A program made the translations under genes and the position numbers. Positions 44,952 to 53,531 of a stretch of DNA of 64,000 nucleotides are shown here, piece after piece (position 1 is the stretch's first letter; every line of letters begins with the position of its first letter). Source of the stretch: Bosea sp. 29B (GTDB taxonomy: Bacteria > Pseudomonadota > Alphaproteobacteria > Rhizobiales > Beijerinckiaceae); assembly GCF_902506165.1 (NCBI RefSeq), contig NZ_LR733817.1, forward strand, positions 3,023,937 to 3,087,936, read 5' to 3'. The notes beneath the pieces are model-generated. The model had not been told where the DNA came from. It saw only the letters and a program-made list of their open reading frames with translations, and ran no database searches.

Positions 44952-46154
44952 ATGGCACCCATACCGAGATTGCGCGCCTATGAGGGGCCGGCTTTGCTGT
45001 CTTACGGCTTCCGGCCGTTCTTCTTGCTGGCGGCATTGCAGGCTGGGCTTACGGTCTTGGTGTGGCTGCCTTTCGTCACAGGGCATATCATCGTGCCGAC
45101 GGCCTTCGCGCCGGTGGATTGGCACGTCCATGAAATGTTGTTCGGATACCAGGCCGCGGCGATCGGCGGCTTCCTACTGACCGCCATCCCGAATTGGACT
45201 GGCCGGTTGCCGGTCCAGGGCAGGCCGCTTCTGGTCCTCGTTCTCGCTTGGCTCGCCGGACGTCTCGCGGTCTGGGCTTCGGCTGCGATCGGCTGGCGCC
45301 TGGCCATGGCGATCGACGCGATGTTCCTCTTACTGCTCGCCGGAGCAGCTGCGCGCGAGATCTTAGCGGGGCGCAACTGGCGCAATCTCAAGGTCGTGGT
45401 TCTGGTCGGGCTCCTACTGATGGCGAACCTTGCCTTCCATCTCGAGGCAGGGCTGATGGGAAGCGCCGATTTCGCCCGTCGCTTCGCGATTGCTGTTATC
45501 CTGATGCTAGTCGTGCTGATCGCTGGACGCATCGTGCCGAGCTTCACGCGAAATTGGTTGGCGCAGCGCGGCGAAGGGCGGATGCCGGTGCCTTTCGGTA
45601 CTTACGACAAGATCGTCCTCGCTCTTACCGCTGTCGCGCTCGCATTGTGGGTTGCCGTGCCAGATAATGCCGCAACCGGTGTCGCCATGCTGCTTGCCGC
45701 GGGGCTCCACCTCTTCAGGCTGGCTCGCTGGGCTGGTGATCGGTCCTGGCGCAATCCGCTGCTCGTCATCCTCCATGTCGCTTATTTGTTCGTGCCCGCG
45801 GGCTTTGCCCTGACAGCGCTGGCAAGTCTCGGCTTTGTCGCTCCGGGCGCTGGTATCCACGCCTGGACTGCCGGAGCCTTCGGCACCATGACGCTTGCCG
45901 TGATGTCTCGCGCCAGTCTCGGCCATACTGGCCGGGCGTTGGTGGCGACGGGCGCGACTCAGGCCTGCTATCTGATGATTGTTATCGGTAGCGTTGCGCG
46001 GATCTGCTCGGCTCTTGGCCATGGCCCGACGACGCTGCTGCATGTGGCCGGGCTGAGTTGGTCACTGGCCTTCCTCGTCTTCGCTCTGGCCTATTGGCAG
46101 GTCCTGACCGGCGCTCGCATCGCACCGAAGGCGGCCTCAGTCGCCCGGGCCTGA
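44952..46154 (+). CDS. nnrS: NnrS family membrane protein (copy 1)
   Basis: NnrS (400 aa, about 12 membrane helices) is a heme-copper membrane protein that protects denitrifying cells against nitrosative stress. It opens with the family segment LSYGFRPFFLLAALQAGLTVLVW, then WHVHEMLFGYQAAAIGGFLLTAIPNWTGR, whose His residues may bind heme. ATG 44952 lies 60 bases after pseudoazurin, so both are probably driven by the box at 44,353. A second copy is encoded at 46,745 and a remnant of a further copy at about 46,190. Confidence 0.93.
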   Translation: MAPIPRLRAYEGPALLSYGFRPFFLLAALQAGLTVLVWLPFVTGHIIVPTAFAPVDWHVHEMLFGYQAAAIGGFLLTAIPNWTGRLPVQGRPLLVLVLAWLAGRLAVWASAAIGWRLAMAIDAMFLLLLAGAAAREILAGRNWRNLKVVVLVGLLLMANLAFHLEAGLMGSADFARRFAIAVILMLVVLIAGRIVPSFTRNWLAQRGEGRMPVPFGTYDKIVLALTAVALALWVAVPDNAATGVAMLLAAGLHLFRLARWAGDRSWRNPLLVILHVAYLFVPAGFALTALASLGFVAPGAGIHAWTAGAFGTMTLAVMSRASLGHTGRALVATGATQACYLMIVIGSVARICSALGHGPTTLLHVAGLSWSLAFLVFALAYWQVLTGARIAPKAASVARA

Positions 46155-46166
46155 TCTGGCGCAGCC

Positions 46167-46299
46167 ATAGTCTTCGCGCTTCGATGAATTCAGGATCGGC
46201 CAAAAAGCCGATCACCCAGCCTCCGAAGGTGGCTGACCGGAAGCTGCAGGCAAGCTGAAGGTGCAGGCCCAGCAGCCTCGTGCCGATGCCGAGCTCCGG
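46167..46299 (-). pseudogene. Remnant of an NnrS C-terminus
   Basis: Read on the minus strand, this stretch encodes PELGIGTRLLGLHLQLAC followed by WVIGFLADPEF. It aligns with the end of the NnrS protein at 46,745-47,956 (LPELGIGESVLGLHYQLSAGLW and WLIGFWPILNSRR). The nucleotide similarity is also visible, for example CCGATGCCGAG shared between 46,283 and 46,872. It has no start and no N-terminal part, and it lies opposite to the intact nnrS copy at 44,952. It is a decayed copy left by duplication or rearrangement. Confidence 0.7.
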
Positions 46300-46311
46300 G
46301 AAATCACAAAG

Positions 46312-46337
46312 GAGCCCGGCCGTCTTTAGCTGGGCTC
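46312..46337. terminator. Hairpin between convergent genes
   Basis: GAGCCCGGC and GCTGGGCTC form a 9-bp stem with one G-T pair and an 8-base loop, between the nnrS copy on the plus strand and the small gene on the minus strand. There is no T run, so it would be a weak, possibly bidirectional, terminator. Confidence 0.35.
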
Positions 46338-46352
46338 GTGCAGGCTACTGGC

Positions 46353-46610
46353 TTACGCTGATGTGTTCCCCAGACCTTCAATCTTTGACACCACGATGTC
46401 GAACGTCTTGTTTTCTTCCAGCAAGGCCATGTTGATATCGCCGGTGGTCAAGGCCTCCAGCAACTGGCGTTTGAAGTCAGCCGCAGCCTCGCTGCCCTCT
46501 CGGGCTGAGATATGCTTCATTGCAAATTCAAGGCAAAGATAGAGCGTATTGAATATTATCTTAAGTTGCTCAAGATTCGTTTCGCTCACATTCTCGCCTA
46601 CATTGGCCAT
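46353..46610 (-). CDS. Small hypothetical protein
   Basis: This is an 85-aa acidic helical protein of unknown family (LEQLKIIFNTLYLCLEFAMKHISAREG in the first half, DINMALLEENKTFDIVVSKIEGL in the second). ATG 46610 follows AAGGAGAGCGAG, a good ribosome-binding site. Codon use is much more AT-rich than in the flanking nnrS genes, suggesting separate origin. It has no signal peptide or obvious cofactor site. The nnrS copy at 46,745-47,956 lies 134 bases upstream on the same strand. Confidence 0.65.
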   Translation of the reverse strand: MANVGENVSETNLEQLKIIFNTLYLCLEFAMKHISAREGSEAAADFKRQLLEALTTGDINMALLEENKTFDIVVSKIEGLGNTSA

Positions 46611-46744
46611 CTCGCTCTCCTTCGCTTGGACCCTATCCATCCAAACTGGTGATGGAGCCAGCTGTTCCGGTCTGCCGTGCGGTAGACGCCTTTTACGGCG
46701 CGATCCGAACCGATAAGTCGACCTGCCGAGTCATCCTAAGGTGC

Positions 46745-47956
46745 TCAGTCTGGCTGGCAGCCGTCGGCTCCCCTGCGGCTGTTGAGGATTGGCCAGAATC
46801 CGATCAGCCAGATTGCGAAGGATGCAGACCAGAGACCTGCAGAGAGTTGGTAGTGCAGGCCGAGCACGCTCTCGCCGATGCCGAGTTCGGGCAGGACCCG
46901 CATGAGGCCTGCCGCCGCCATGACCCCGAGCGCCAGCTTGGCCAGAGGTGGCAGCACGAGATCGCGCCCGCTATGGCGCAGGCCGGCGATGACGAAGACC
47001 GCTATCACCGCGAGCCCGAGCGCACCGATTGAGAGCAAGTGGATCCCCGTCGTCGGCGCGACCGGGGCACCAAGCCCGGCGAGGCCGATCACCAGGAAGC
47101 CGACGCCTCCGCTGGCATTGGCCGCTGCCAGTGCCAGAACCTCGGCGCGCAACACGGCACGTCCGATGAACCATTCAGCCAGCCGGTCGAAGAAGGCGGC
47201 CGCCGCGGCGAGCGCGAGCCAGGCAGGCACGGCCGAATCCGGCGCGACGAGCGCCGCGACAAGCTGAAGCCCGACCAGCCCGGCGGAGAGGTTCTGGCGG
47301 CCGGGATGGGGCCGGTAGGGCGTCGTCTCGCCGGTCGGATCGAGAGCATGGTTGACGACGACGACATTGATGCGCGCGATGGCGAGCGAGAGGAAGACCA
47401 GAAAGACGGCAAGTGCCGCCTGCAGCAGCCGCGCCGACCATGCCGTCTCTCCCAGGAACCAGGCGACGCGGATCGCCAGCTCGATCAGGGCGAAGAGAAT
47501 GATCCAAAGCGCGAAGGAGCCATGGCGCGCACTACGTCGCTCGATCAAGGGGCGGGTAACGAAGACGAGCAGGAGGCTCAGGAAGGCCAGATCGGTCAGC
47601 GCCGCCGGCAGGATCAGCACATCGGCGCCGACGAAGCCGATCAGGCGCCCGGGCAGCCAGAACGTGAGCAGGAGCAGCAGCGCGCGGCCCCGTTGCGGCT
47701 TGGTGTCCGTCCATTCCGGCATGGCCGAGCCGAGGAAGCCGGCGAGCGCCGCGCCATAGGTGCCGAAGATCATCTCATGTGCATGCCATTGCCCCGGCGG
47801 CACCTGCCGCGCGAAGGGCAGGTCGAAGGTGAAGAGCGTCACCCAGATCAGCGGCAGCAGCACGGCATGGGCTGCCGCCACGGGGAAGAACAGCTTCAGC
47901 GCTTCGGCGAGTAGTGGATGCGTGACGTCGACGCGCCCGGGCGAAGGCTCGGTCAT
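46745..47956 (-). CDS. nnrS: NnrS family membrane protein (copy 2)
   Basis: This 403-aa NnrS has the same family core as copy 1, with WHAHEMIFGTYGAALAGFLGSAMPEWTDTK near residue 57 and about 12 membrane helices. The ATG at 47,956 begins one base after the ABC ATPase stop, so this NnrS is the last gene of the TonB receptor/ABC importer operon rather than part of a nitrite/NO-reductase operon. This unusual context suggests that metal or cofactor uptake and NO protection are expressed together. Copy 1 and copy 2 are clearly diverged in sequence. Confidence 0.92.
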   Translation of the reverse strand: MTEPSPGRVDVTHPLLAEALKLFFPVAAAHAVLLPLIWVTLFTFDLPFARQVPPGQWHAHEMIFGTYGAALAGFLGSAMPEWTDTKPQRGRALLLLLTFWLPGRLIGFVGADVLILPAALTDLAFLSLLLVFVTRPLIERRSARHGSFALWIILFALIELAIRVAWFLGETAWSARLLQAALAVFLVFLSLAIARINVVVVNHALDPTGETTPYRPHPGRQNLSAGLVGLQLVAALVAPDSAVPAWLALAAAAAFFDRLAEWFIGRAVLRAEVLALAAANASGGVGFLVIGLAGLGAPVAPTTGIHLLSIGALGLAVIAVFVIAGLRHSGRDLVLPPLAKLALGVMAAAGLMRVLPELGIGESVLGLHYQLSAGLWSASFAIWLIGFWPILNSRRGADGCQPD

Positions 47957-47957
47957 G

Positions 47958-48692
47958 CTATTGCCTGTCGCCGTCGAACAGATCGGCAAAGGCGGGATCG
48001 GCCGCCCAGGCCTGCACGGTCTCGAACACGCTACGGTCGTCTCGCTCGCCCGGAGCGCCGTCGAGCACGCGCTCTGCGACGATCCCCTCCTGCCGGCCCG
48101 AGAGCACCACGATGCGATGTGCCAGCCTCATCGCTTCGGCGAGATCATGGGTGATGAAGAAGGCCGAGAATTTCTCCCGGGCGGAGGCGGCGATGACGAG
48201 GTCCTGCAGCACACGGCGCAGGCCGACATCGACGGCCGTGAAGGGCTCGTCAAAATAGACGATCTCGGGGTCGATCGCGAGCGCCCGCGCGACGGCCGCC
48301 CGCTGGCGCATGCCGCCGGAAAGCTCGGCTGGATACTTGTCGAGATCACGCGCGAACAGGCCCACCTCGGCCGCGCGCCGCTCGGCCACGGCGTGGCGCT
48401 CGGCCTTGCCGATCCCGCCAGCCGCGAGGCCGTAGGCGATGTTGTCGCGCGCCGTCAGCCAGGGCAGCAGACGCGGTTCCTGGAAGACGACGGCGTGCCG
48501 CCGATAATGCCGGCGCACCCGTCCACGCAGCGGATCGATCAATCCGGCGGCGATCTGAAGCACGGTGGTCTTGCCGCAGCCGGAGGGGCCGACCAGCGCA
48601 ACGACCTCGCTGTCACCGAGAGCCAGCGAGAGATTCTCGAAGACGGGCCTGCCGAGGAAGGCGTGGCCGATGCGGTCGAGCTTGAGCCTCAT
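47958..48692 (-). CDS. ABC transporter ATP-binding protein (nitrate/sulfonate/taurine type)
   Basis: This 244-aa ATPase of the SsuB/TauB class powers the importer encoded by the next two genes. Walker A is GPSGCGKTT, the Q-loop region FQEPRLLPW, the signature LSGGMRQRAAVARALAIDPEIVYFDEPFTAVD (split here by function: signature then Walker B) and the H-loop FITHDLAEA. ATG 48692 overlaps the permease stop. The ligand cannot be read from the ATPase. Confidence 0.9.
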   Translation of the reverse strand: MRLKLDRIGHAFLGRPVFENLSLALGDSEVVALVGPSGCGKTTVLQIAAGLIDPLRGRVRRHYRRHAVVFQEPRLLPWLTARDNIAYGLAAGGIGKAERHAVAERRAAEVGLFARDLDKYPAELSGGMRQRAAVARALAIDPEIVYFDEPFTAVDVGLRRVLQDLVIAASAREKFSAFFITHDLAEAMRLAHRIVVLSGRQEGIVAERVLDGAPGERDDRSVFETVQAWAADPAFADLFDGDRQ

Positions 48693-49498
48693 CGCTTCAC
48701 GCCCCAGGGCCGTCCGGCCTCGCGCCATTGCTCCAACCGGTCGCGGATGGGCTGGAGCAGCGCATATTCGCTGAACAGCGCGAAGCCGACGGTGACGAGC
48801 ACGATGGCGGTGACGCGCGGGATATCGAACAGCGCCCGCGCGCTGGCGAGGTCGCCGCCGAGCCCGCCCGCGTTGGAGAGCAGTTCCGCCATCACCGTGA
48901 CCTTCCAGGCCGAGCCCGCCGTCGTCGTCCAGGCCGGGAAGAGGTACGAGACCATGTGCGGGGCGGTGACGGTGCGCAGCCGCATGAAGGCGCCGGCGCC
49001 GAAGGAGCGCGCCATGGCGTCGAGCCCGCGATCGCGCGTGGCGACGCCTTCGAGGCCGCCGGCGAAGGAGATCGGCAGCGAGGCCACGACGACGGTCATC
49101 ACGGCGGTGCCGCCGCTGGCGCCGAACCAGATCAGCGCCAGCACGATCCAGGCGATCGGCGGCACGCCGAGGATGACGGTGACCACGGGGCGCATCAGGC
49201 GCATCGCGGCGAAGGAGTAGCCCGCGGCGATGCCCGCGGCGGTGCCGATCAGGACGGAGAGCGCGAAGCCGAGCCCCGCGCGCTCGGCTGTCTGGCGCGC
49301 TGCATGGCGAAAGGCTTCGTCTCCCGCCAGCTTCGCGACTTCCCGTGCGGTTTCGAGCGGAGCGGGCAGGATGAAGGAACCATAGAGCTCGTGGCCGGCC
49401 TGCCAGGCGGCGGCGATGCAGAGCAGCCCGGCCGCGCCGGCCCAGCCGGACCAGAGATAGCGGCCGGCCCAGCCGAGGAAGGCGAGCCTATAGCGCAT
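48689..49498 (-). CDS. ABC transporter permease (nitrate/sulfonate/taurine type)
   Basis: This 269-aa inner-membrane permease has about six helices and the cytoplasmic EAA loop (ARSFGAGAFMRLRTVTAPHMVSYLF) that docks the ATPase. It resembles SsuC/TauC. It begins 4 bases after the binding-protein gene and overlaps the ATPase gene by 4 bases. With the binding protein and the TonB receptor it forms a complete outer-to-inner membrane route for one substrate. Confidence 0.9.
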   Translation of the reverse strand: MRYRLAFLGWAGRYLWSGWAGAAGLLCIAAAWQAGHELYGSFILPAPLETAREVAKLAGDEAFRHAARQTAERAGLGFALSVLIGTAAGIAAGYSFAAMRLMRPVVTVILGVPPIAWIVLALIWFGASGGTAVMTVVVASLPISFAGGLEGVATRDRGLDAMARSFGAGAFMRLRTVTAPHMVSYLFPAWTTTAGSAWKVTVMAELLSNAGGLGGDLASARALFDIPRVTAIVLVTVGFALFSEYALLQPIRDRLEQWREAGRPWGVKR

Positions 49499-49502
49499 CG
49501 CG

Positions 49503-50468
49503 TCACAGGGCGTAGAAGGCGTCGCCCGGCAGCTTGCCGCCGATGATGCGCGGATCGTCCGCGGCGAGCGCCGCGAACAGCGCCTCCAGGTCCGGACGCG
49601 CCGCCGAGGCGGTCTGCGCCGCGAGATTGCTGACCGGCGCGGCGCGAGCCAGCACGGGGGCGGGCAGCTGGAACAGGGGCGCGGCTTCGCTGGCGACGGC
49701 CGCGGGATCGGCGATGACCGTGCCGAGGGCCGCCTCGATCGCGCGCTGGAGCGCGGCGATGCCCTCCGTGCCGATCTGCTTCGTCAGCGCGTCGGTCAAG
49801 GCGAGGCCGGCCTGCGGCATGTTCGGGCGCCCCGTCGCGGCGGCCCAGAGCTTGCGCAAATCGACGGCCCGCTCCAGCGGCTTGGCGCGCAAGCCCGACA
49901 GCAGGATCGCGCCGGAGGTCGCAGGTTCGGACAACAGGGCGGCATCGACGCGCCCGCCGAGCAGGAGCTGGACCGCTTCGGGCGGCGTCCCGGAATAGTC
50001 GATGGTCAGCTCCTCCGGCTTGAGGCCCTGCGCCGCCAGCAGGCGGCGGAAGAGAAAATCGGGCATGTCGTTCTTGAACGGCACCGCGACGCGCTTGCCC
50101 TTGAGGTCGGCTAGGGAGTCGACTGTGCCGGCCGGCGCCACGACCTGGAGCAGGCCGTGGGTCAGGACATTGGCGAGCCGGATGCCGAGGCCGCGGTTGT
50201 GCAGATTGGCTGCGACATAGCTCGGCACCACCACGGCCTTCATGCCGCCCGACGAGACACCGGCGCGCATCTCATCCGGCGTGCGCCAGATCCTGACCTC
50301 GACCGCCTCCGCGAAGCGCTTGAGCGCGGGGTCCTTCGCCGCCGCGACGAGCAGCAGGCCCGGCGTCGCCGGCGGCCCCCACAGCACGAGCGGCTCGGCC
50401 GCGCGGGCGAGGCGAGGCATGGCGACCGCGGCGGTCGCGGTGGCGAGAAAGTGGCGGCGGTCGAGCAT
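49503..50468 (-). CDS. ABC transporter substrate-binding protein
   Basis: This 321-aa periplasmic binding protein has a twin-arginine-like leader (DRRHFLATATAAVAMPRLARA, cleavage before AEPLVLWG). The two-lobed fold of the NrtA/SsuA/TauA class is suggested by LADLKGKRVAVPFKNDMPDFLFRRLL and QLLLGGRVDAALLSEPA. The ligand is unknown. The family includes carriers of nitrate, sulfonates, taurine and small organic or metal complexes, and the TonB partner argues for a ligand too large or scarce for porins. It lies 52 bases after the TonB receptor gene. Confidence 0.88.
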   Translation of the reverse strand: MLDRRHFLATATAAVAMPRLARAAEPLVLWGPPATPGLLLVAAAKDPALKRFAEAVEVRIWRTPDEMRAGVSSGGMKAVVVPSYVAANLHNRGLGIRLANVLTHGLLQVVAPAGTVDSLADLKGKRVAVPFKNDMPDFLFRRLLAAQGLKPEELTIDYSGTPPEAVQLLLGGRVDAALLSEPATSGAILLSGLRAKPLERAVDLRKLWAAATGRPNMPQAGLALTDALTKQIGTEGIAALQRAIEAALGTVIADPAAVASEAAPLFQLPAPVLARAAPVSNLAAQTASAARPDLEALFAALAADDPRIIGGKLPGDAFYAL

Positions 50469-50520
50469 CGCGATCTCCTTGCCGCGCCGCCCTGCCGGCG
50501 GCGCGAGCCATCATCCGGCG

Positions 50521-52806
50521 TCAGAAGCGGGCCTTGAGCCCGGCATAGAAGGCGCGGCCGGTGCCCGGCAGGAAAGCCGCCTGATCGACTCGGGCCTGGT
50601 CGACGATCAACGTCGAGGCGGCATAGGTCTTGTCGAAGACGTTGCTGACCTCGCCGAAGACGGTGAAGTGGTCGTTGATGCGGTATTCGGTGCGCAGGTC
50701 GACCAGAGCATAGGGCGCCGCATAGAGCGTGTTCATATTGTCGACCGGGGTCTTCTCCGGATTCCAGCGCAAGGCAGCCTGCAGCATCCATGCCTGCGTC
50801 GCCTGGAATTGCAGCGTGGCGTTGATGAGATGGCGCGGCGCTCCGGCGATGCGGTTGTTGCCGCGCGTCGGATCGTTGTCGAAGCGGAAATCCTGGTAGG
50901 TATAGGCGAGGCGCCCGGTCAGCCGGTCGAGGAGCCTGGCGCCGAGGCCGAGCTCGACGCCGAAATGCGTTGTCTTGTCGGCATTGACGGCGCCGAGCGA
51001 GGCACCGGTGGCGTCGCGCAGGCTGAGCAGCTCCTTGTCGATCCAGGAATAGTAGACGACCCCGTCCCAGGAGACATCGCCGTGCCGGCCGCGCCAGCCG
51101 CCTTCGAGCGTGGTTCCGGTCTGCGCTTTCAGGGAAGGCGTCGAGAACGCCGCGGAAGCCGCCATTGGCGCGCCGGGATTGGGACGGCCGGGGCTGCTGT
51201 TGGGCGTGCCGTTGATCGTCGCCAGAAGGTCGTCATGGGTCGGCGGCTCGAAAGAGCGCGACAGCGCGGCGAAAACGATCTGGTCCGGGTTCGGCCGCCA
51301 GCTCAGGCCGAGGCTCGGGCTCCAGCCGTCATAGGAGCGCTTGTAGCTCGAATCCAGCCTCGGGACCGACCCGTTCGGCAGCAGCGCGTAGGGCGAGGCC
51401 GGGTTATAGGCATTGGTCGGGCGCCGCGCGGCCGAAAAGGTATCGGTGTTGTCGCGCGTCGCATGGGCGTAGGAGATCGCCGGCGACAGCGTCACGCTCT
51501 GCCAGATCGGGATATTGGCGCCGGCATAGAGCGAGAGCGTGCTCGCATCGAGATCGCTCTCGCCGAAGAGCGTGCCCTTCGCGCCGCCCTGGTTGAGGTA
51601 GTTCTCGCGCCTGGCCGAGCCGATAACATATTGCGCCGTGGTCTCGAACAGCGGCAGTGGGGCGGCCTGGTCCGGCTTGTAGGCGTAGCGGGCGACCGCG
51701 GTGAAATCGCCGCCCTTCGTGACCCGCACGCCCGAGGAGATCGGGAAGCGGAACATGTCGTCGGTATAGGTATAGCCGAGGCCGAGATCGACGAGATGCG
51801 GCCCGAACTCGGCGGTGGTGCGGTTGCCGATGAAGAATTGCCGCGTCTCGCGCCGCGGCCGGTCGCGCAGGACATTGGGGCCGGGGTCGACGGCGACGCC
51901 GGCGACGACGCGCGGTCCGCCATGCACCTGTTTCGGATCGGTGCGCAGGCCCTGCTTCGTCAGCGGGCCGGCGACGTCGAAGCCGAGATCGGTGTAGCCG
52001 ACGAAGAAGCGGGTCTTGATGGTCTCGGTCAGGGCGATGCCGACATTGGCGCTGACGCTGGCGCGTTGGGACTCGTTGTAGACGCGGTAGCCGTCGCGGC
52101 GGCTGAAATCGCCTTGGATCAGCGCATCGACGCCGTCGCGGCGAAAACCGGTCTGCGCGGAGAGATTGAGCTGGCCGAAGCTGCCGCCCGAAATTTGGAC
52201 TTGCGTGCCGGGTGCGCTGTTGCCCGTCGGCGAGACGAAGTTGAGGGCGCCGCCCAGCACGGTGGCGCCGAGGCGGTGTGCGGTCGGGCCGCGGTAGACT
52301 TCGATCGATTGCGCCTGCAGCGGGTTGGCAAGCCCGACGACGTAAGAACCGTCTGCGCGGTTGAGCGGCAGTCCGTCGCGCAGCACGAGGATGCCGCGCT
52401 CCACCGGATTCTGCTGGAGGCCTGAGCCGCGGATCTGGATGCGCGGCTGGTCGTTGCCGCCGAAGAACTCCTGGACGACGACGCCTGGAGCGTCCCGCAA
52501 TGCCTGCGCCAGCGTCGGGTTGCCGCTCTGGGGAATATCGTCCGCGGTCAACAGCGTCGCACCGCCGGCCGTGGCGAAGAAGCGCTCTCGGACAAAGGCG
52601 GGCACGCCTGCGGAAGTGCCTTCGACCACGATCGTGTCGAGAACGATCGCCGAGCCCGGAGAGGCCGACTGGGCAAGGCAGGCCTGCGCCGAAACCATTG
52701 TCAGAAGCGTGGCGAGCAGCAGGCGCCCGTGGCGGCAGAGCGCGCGGGAAGCCCGTTCGGGCGCATCCGGGGAAGGCCGGGCGGAGGGCGTACGCTGGAA
52801 TTTCAT
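50521..52806 (-). CDS. TonB-dependent outer-membrane receptor
   Basis: This 761-aa receptor has a signal peptide (LLLATLLTMVSAQACLA, cleavage before QSASP) and a TonB box-like segment (IVLDTIVVEG). The plug domain spans about 65-180 (LTLAQALRDAPGVVVQEFFGG-like core and RGILVLRDGLPL), and a 22-strand barrel ends in Phe (GLKARF). It resembles siderophore or Fe/Cu-complex receptors of the FecA/FhuE group; the substrate is not readable. It is the first gene of an operon with a three-part ABC importer and NnrS and faces the Rrf2 gene at 53,067. An FNR/NnrR-type box lies 90 bases upstream of its start. Confidence 0.9.
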   Translation of the reverse strand: MKFQRTPSARPSPDAPERASRALCRHGRLLLATLLTMVSAQACLAQSASPGSAIVLDTIVVEGTSAGVPAFVRERFFATAGGATLLTADDIPQSGNPTLAQALRDAPGVVVQEFFGGNDQPRIQIRGSGLQQNPVERGILVLRDGLPLNRADGSYVVGLANPLQAQSIEVYRGPTAHRLGATVLGGALNFVSPTGNSAPGTQVQISGGSFGQLNLSAQTGFRRDGVDALIQGDFSRRDGYRVYNESQRASVSANVGIALTETIKTRFFVGYTDLGFDVAGPLTKQGLRTDPKQVHGGPRVVAGVAVDPGPNVLRDRPRRETRQFFIGNRTTAEFGPHLVDLGLGYTYTDDMFRFPISSGVRVTKGGDFTAVARYAYKPDQAAPLPLFETTAQYVIGSARRENYLNQGGAKGTLFGESDLDASTLSLYAGANIPIWQSVTLSPAISYAHATRDNTDTFSAARRPTNAYNPASPYALLPNGSVPRLDSSYKRSYDGWSPSLGLSWRPNPDQIVFAALSRSFEPPTHDDLLATINGTPNSSPGRPNPGAPMAASAAFSTPSLKAQTGTTLEGGWRGRHGDVSWDGVVYYSWIDKELLSLRDATGASLGAVNADKTTHFGVELGLGARLLDRLTGRLAYTYQDFRFDNDPTRGNNRIAGAPRHLINATLQFQATQAWMLQAALRWNPEKTPVDNMNTLYAAPYALVDLRTEYRINDHFTVFGEVSNVFDKTYAASTLIVDQARVDQAAFLPGTGRAFYAGLKARF

Positions 52807-52895
52807 GAGAGAGAATCTAAATGAGAATTTCAGATACCACTTTTATACGGGTAAGCTCTGCCGGCTGTAAATAGTATTCTTCGCCATGCGACATG

Positions 52896-52909
52896 TTGTT
52901 TCAGATCAA
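52896..52909 (-). promoter_or_regulatory. FNR/NnrR-type box upstream of the TonB operon
   Basis: TTGTT-TCAG-ATCAA has one perfect FNR half site. Read leftward, TATTTA (52,873-52,868) is at the -10 position for a start near 52,861, 41.5 bases from the box centre. The TonB receptor starts at 52,806. Confidence 0.5.
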
Positions 52910-52947
52910 TTTGGAGGAATTCTGCTAGCTCTGCGCTCTATTCCATG

Positions 52948-52976
52948 TATGAATTTGAATTATTCTAATATGAATT
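52948..52976. promoter_or_regulatory. AT-rich repeats between the TonB and Rrf2 genes
   Basis: TATGAATT occurs at 52,948-52,955 and 52,969-52,976, 21 bases (two helical turns) apart, with the palindrome GAAT-T-ATTC at 52,957-52,965 between them. The AT-rich dyad character resembles sites of Rrf2 regulators such as NsrR or RirA, so this is the best candidate operator for the adjacent Rrf2 gene. Confidence 0.4.
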
Positions 52977-53066
52977 CTTGCGAGCCACCGGGTAGGTTGC
53001 GCCGCAATCCCGCGCTAGGGTTGAGCTCTGAGAGTCGGTGACGGAAGCACCCGTGCGAGTTTTGCG

Positions 53067-53498
53067 ATGCGATTGACCCAGTTCAGCGAATACGCGCTGC
53101 GGCTCCTGATCTTCGCCGCCGCTCATCCGGATCGGCTGGTCACCGTCGAGGAAGCGGCGACCTCCTATGACATCTCGCGCACGCATCTGATGAAGGTTGC
53201 GAATCTGCTGGTCCGTCAGGATTTCCTGAAAGGGGTGCGCGGCCGCTCGGGCGGCCTGGCGCTGGCGCGGCCGGCGGGGAATATCTCAATCGGAGCGCTG
53301 ATCCGAGCGACCGAGCCCGCCTTCGCGGTGATGGAGTGCTTTGGCGAGGCGGAGGGGCGCTCGCTGATGAGCCTCGATCGCTGGCGCGCCATCCAATCGG
53401 AGGCGATGGCGGCGTTCCTAGCCGAGCTCGACCGGTATTCGCTCTGCGATCTCGCGGCCGATCCCGGGCGCTTCGGCGTCGGTCGGCCAGCCGCCTGA
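53067..53498 (+). CDS. Rrf2-family regulator, NsrR-like but lacking two cluster cysteines
   Basis: This 143-aa Rrf2 protein has the family winged helix (RLTQFSEYALRLLIFAA, ISRTHLMKVANLLVRQDFLKGVRGRSGGLALARP). Its sequence resembles NsrR, the NO-sensing [4Fe-4S] repressor, up to VMECFGEAEG. NsrR normally has three Cys in this stretch; only Cys91 remains, and the positions of the other two are occupied by Arg/Ser/Leu/Met. One further Cys (Cys127) is near the C-terminus. It may bind a different cluster, use another ligand, or be cluster-free. It is divergent from the TonB/ABC/NnrS operon across 260 bases. Confidence 0.88.
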   Translation: MRLTQFSEYALRLLIFAAAHPDRLVTVEEAATSYDISRTHLMKVANLLVRQDFLKGVRGRSGGLALARPAGNISIGALIRATEPAFAVMECFGEAEGRSLMSLDRWRAIQSEAMAAFLAELDRYSLCDLAADPGRFGVGRPAA

Positions 53499-53531
53499 GT
53501 TCAGGTGGGCCGCGGGAAGCTGCTCCGTTGC

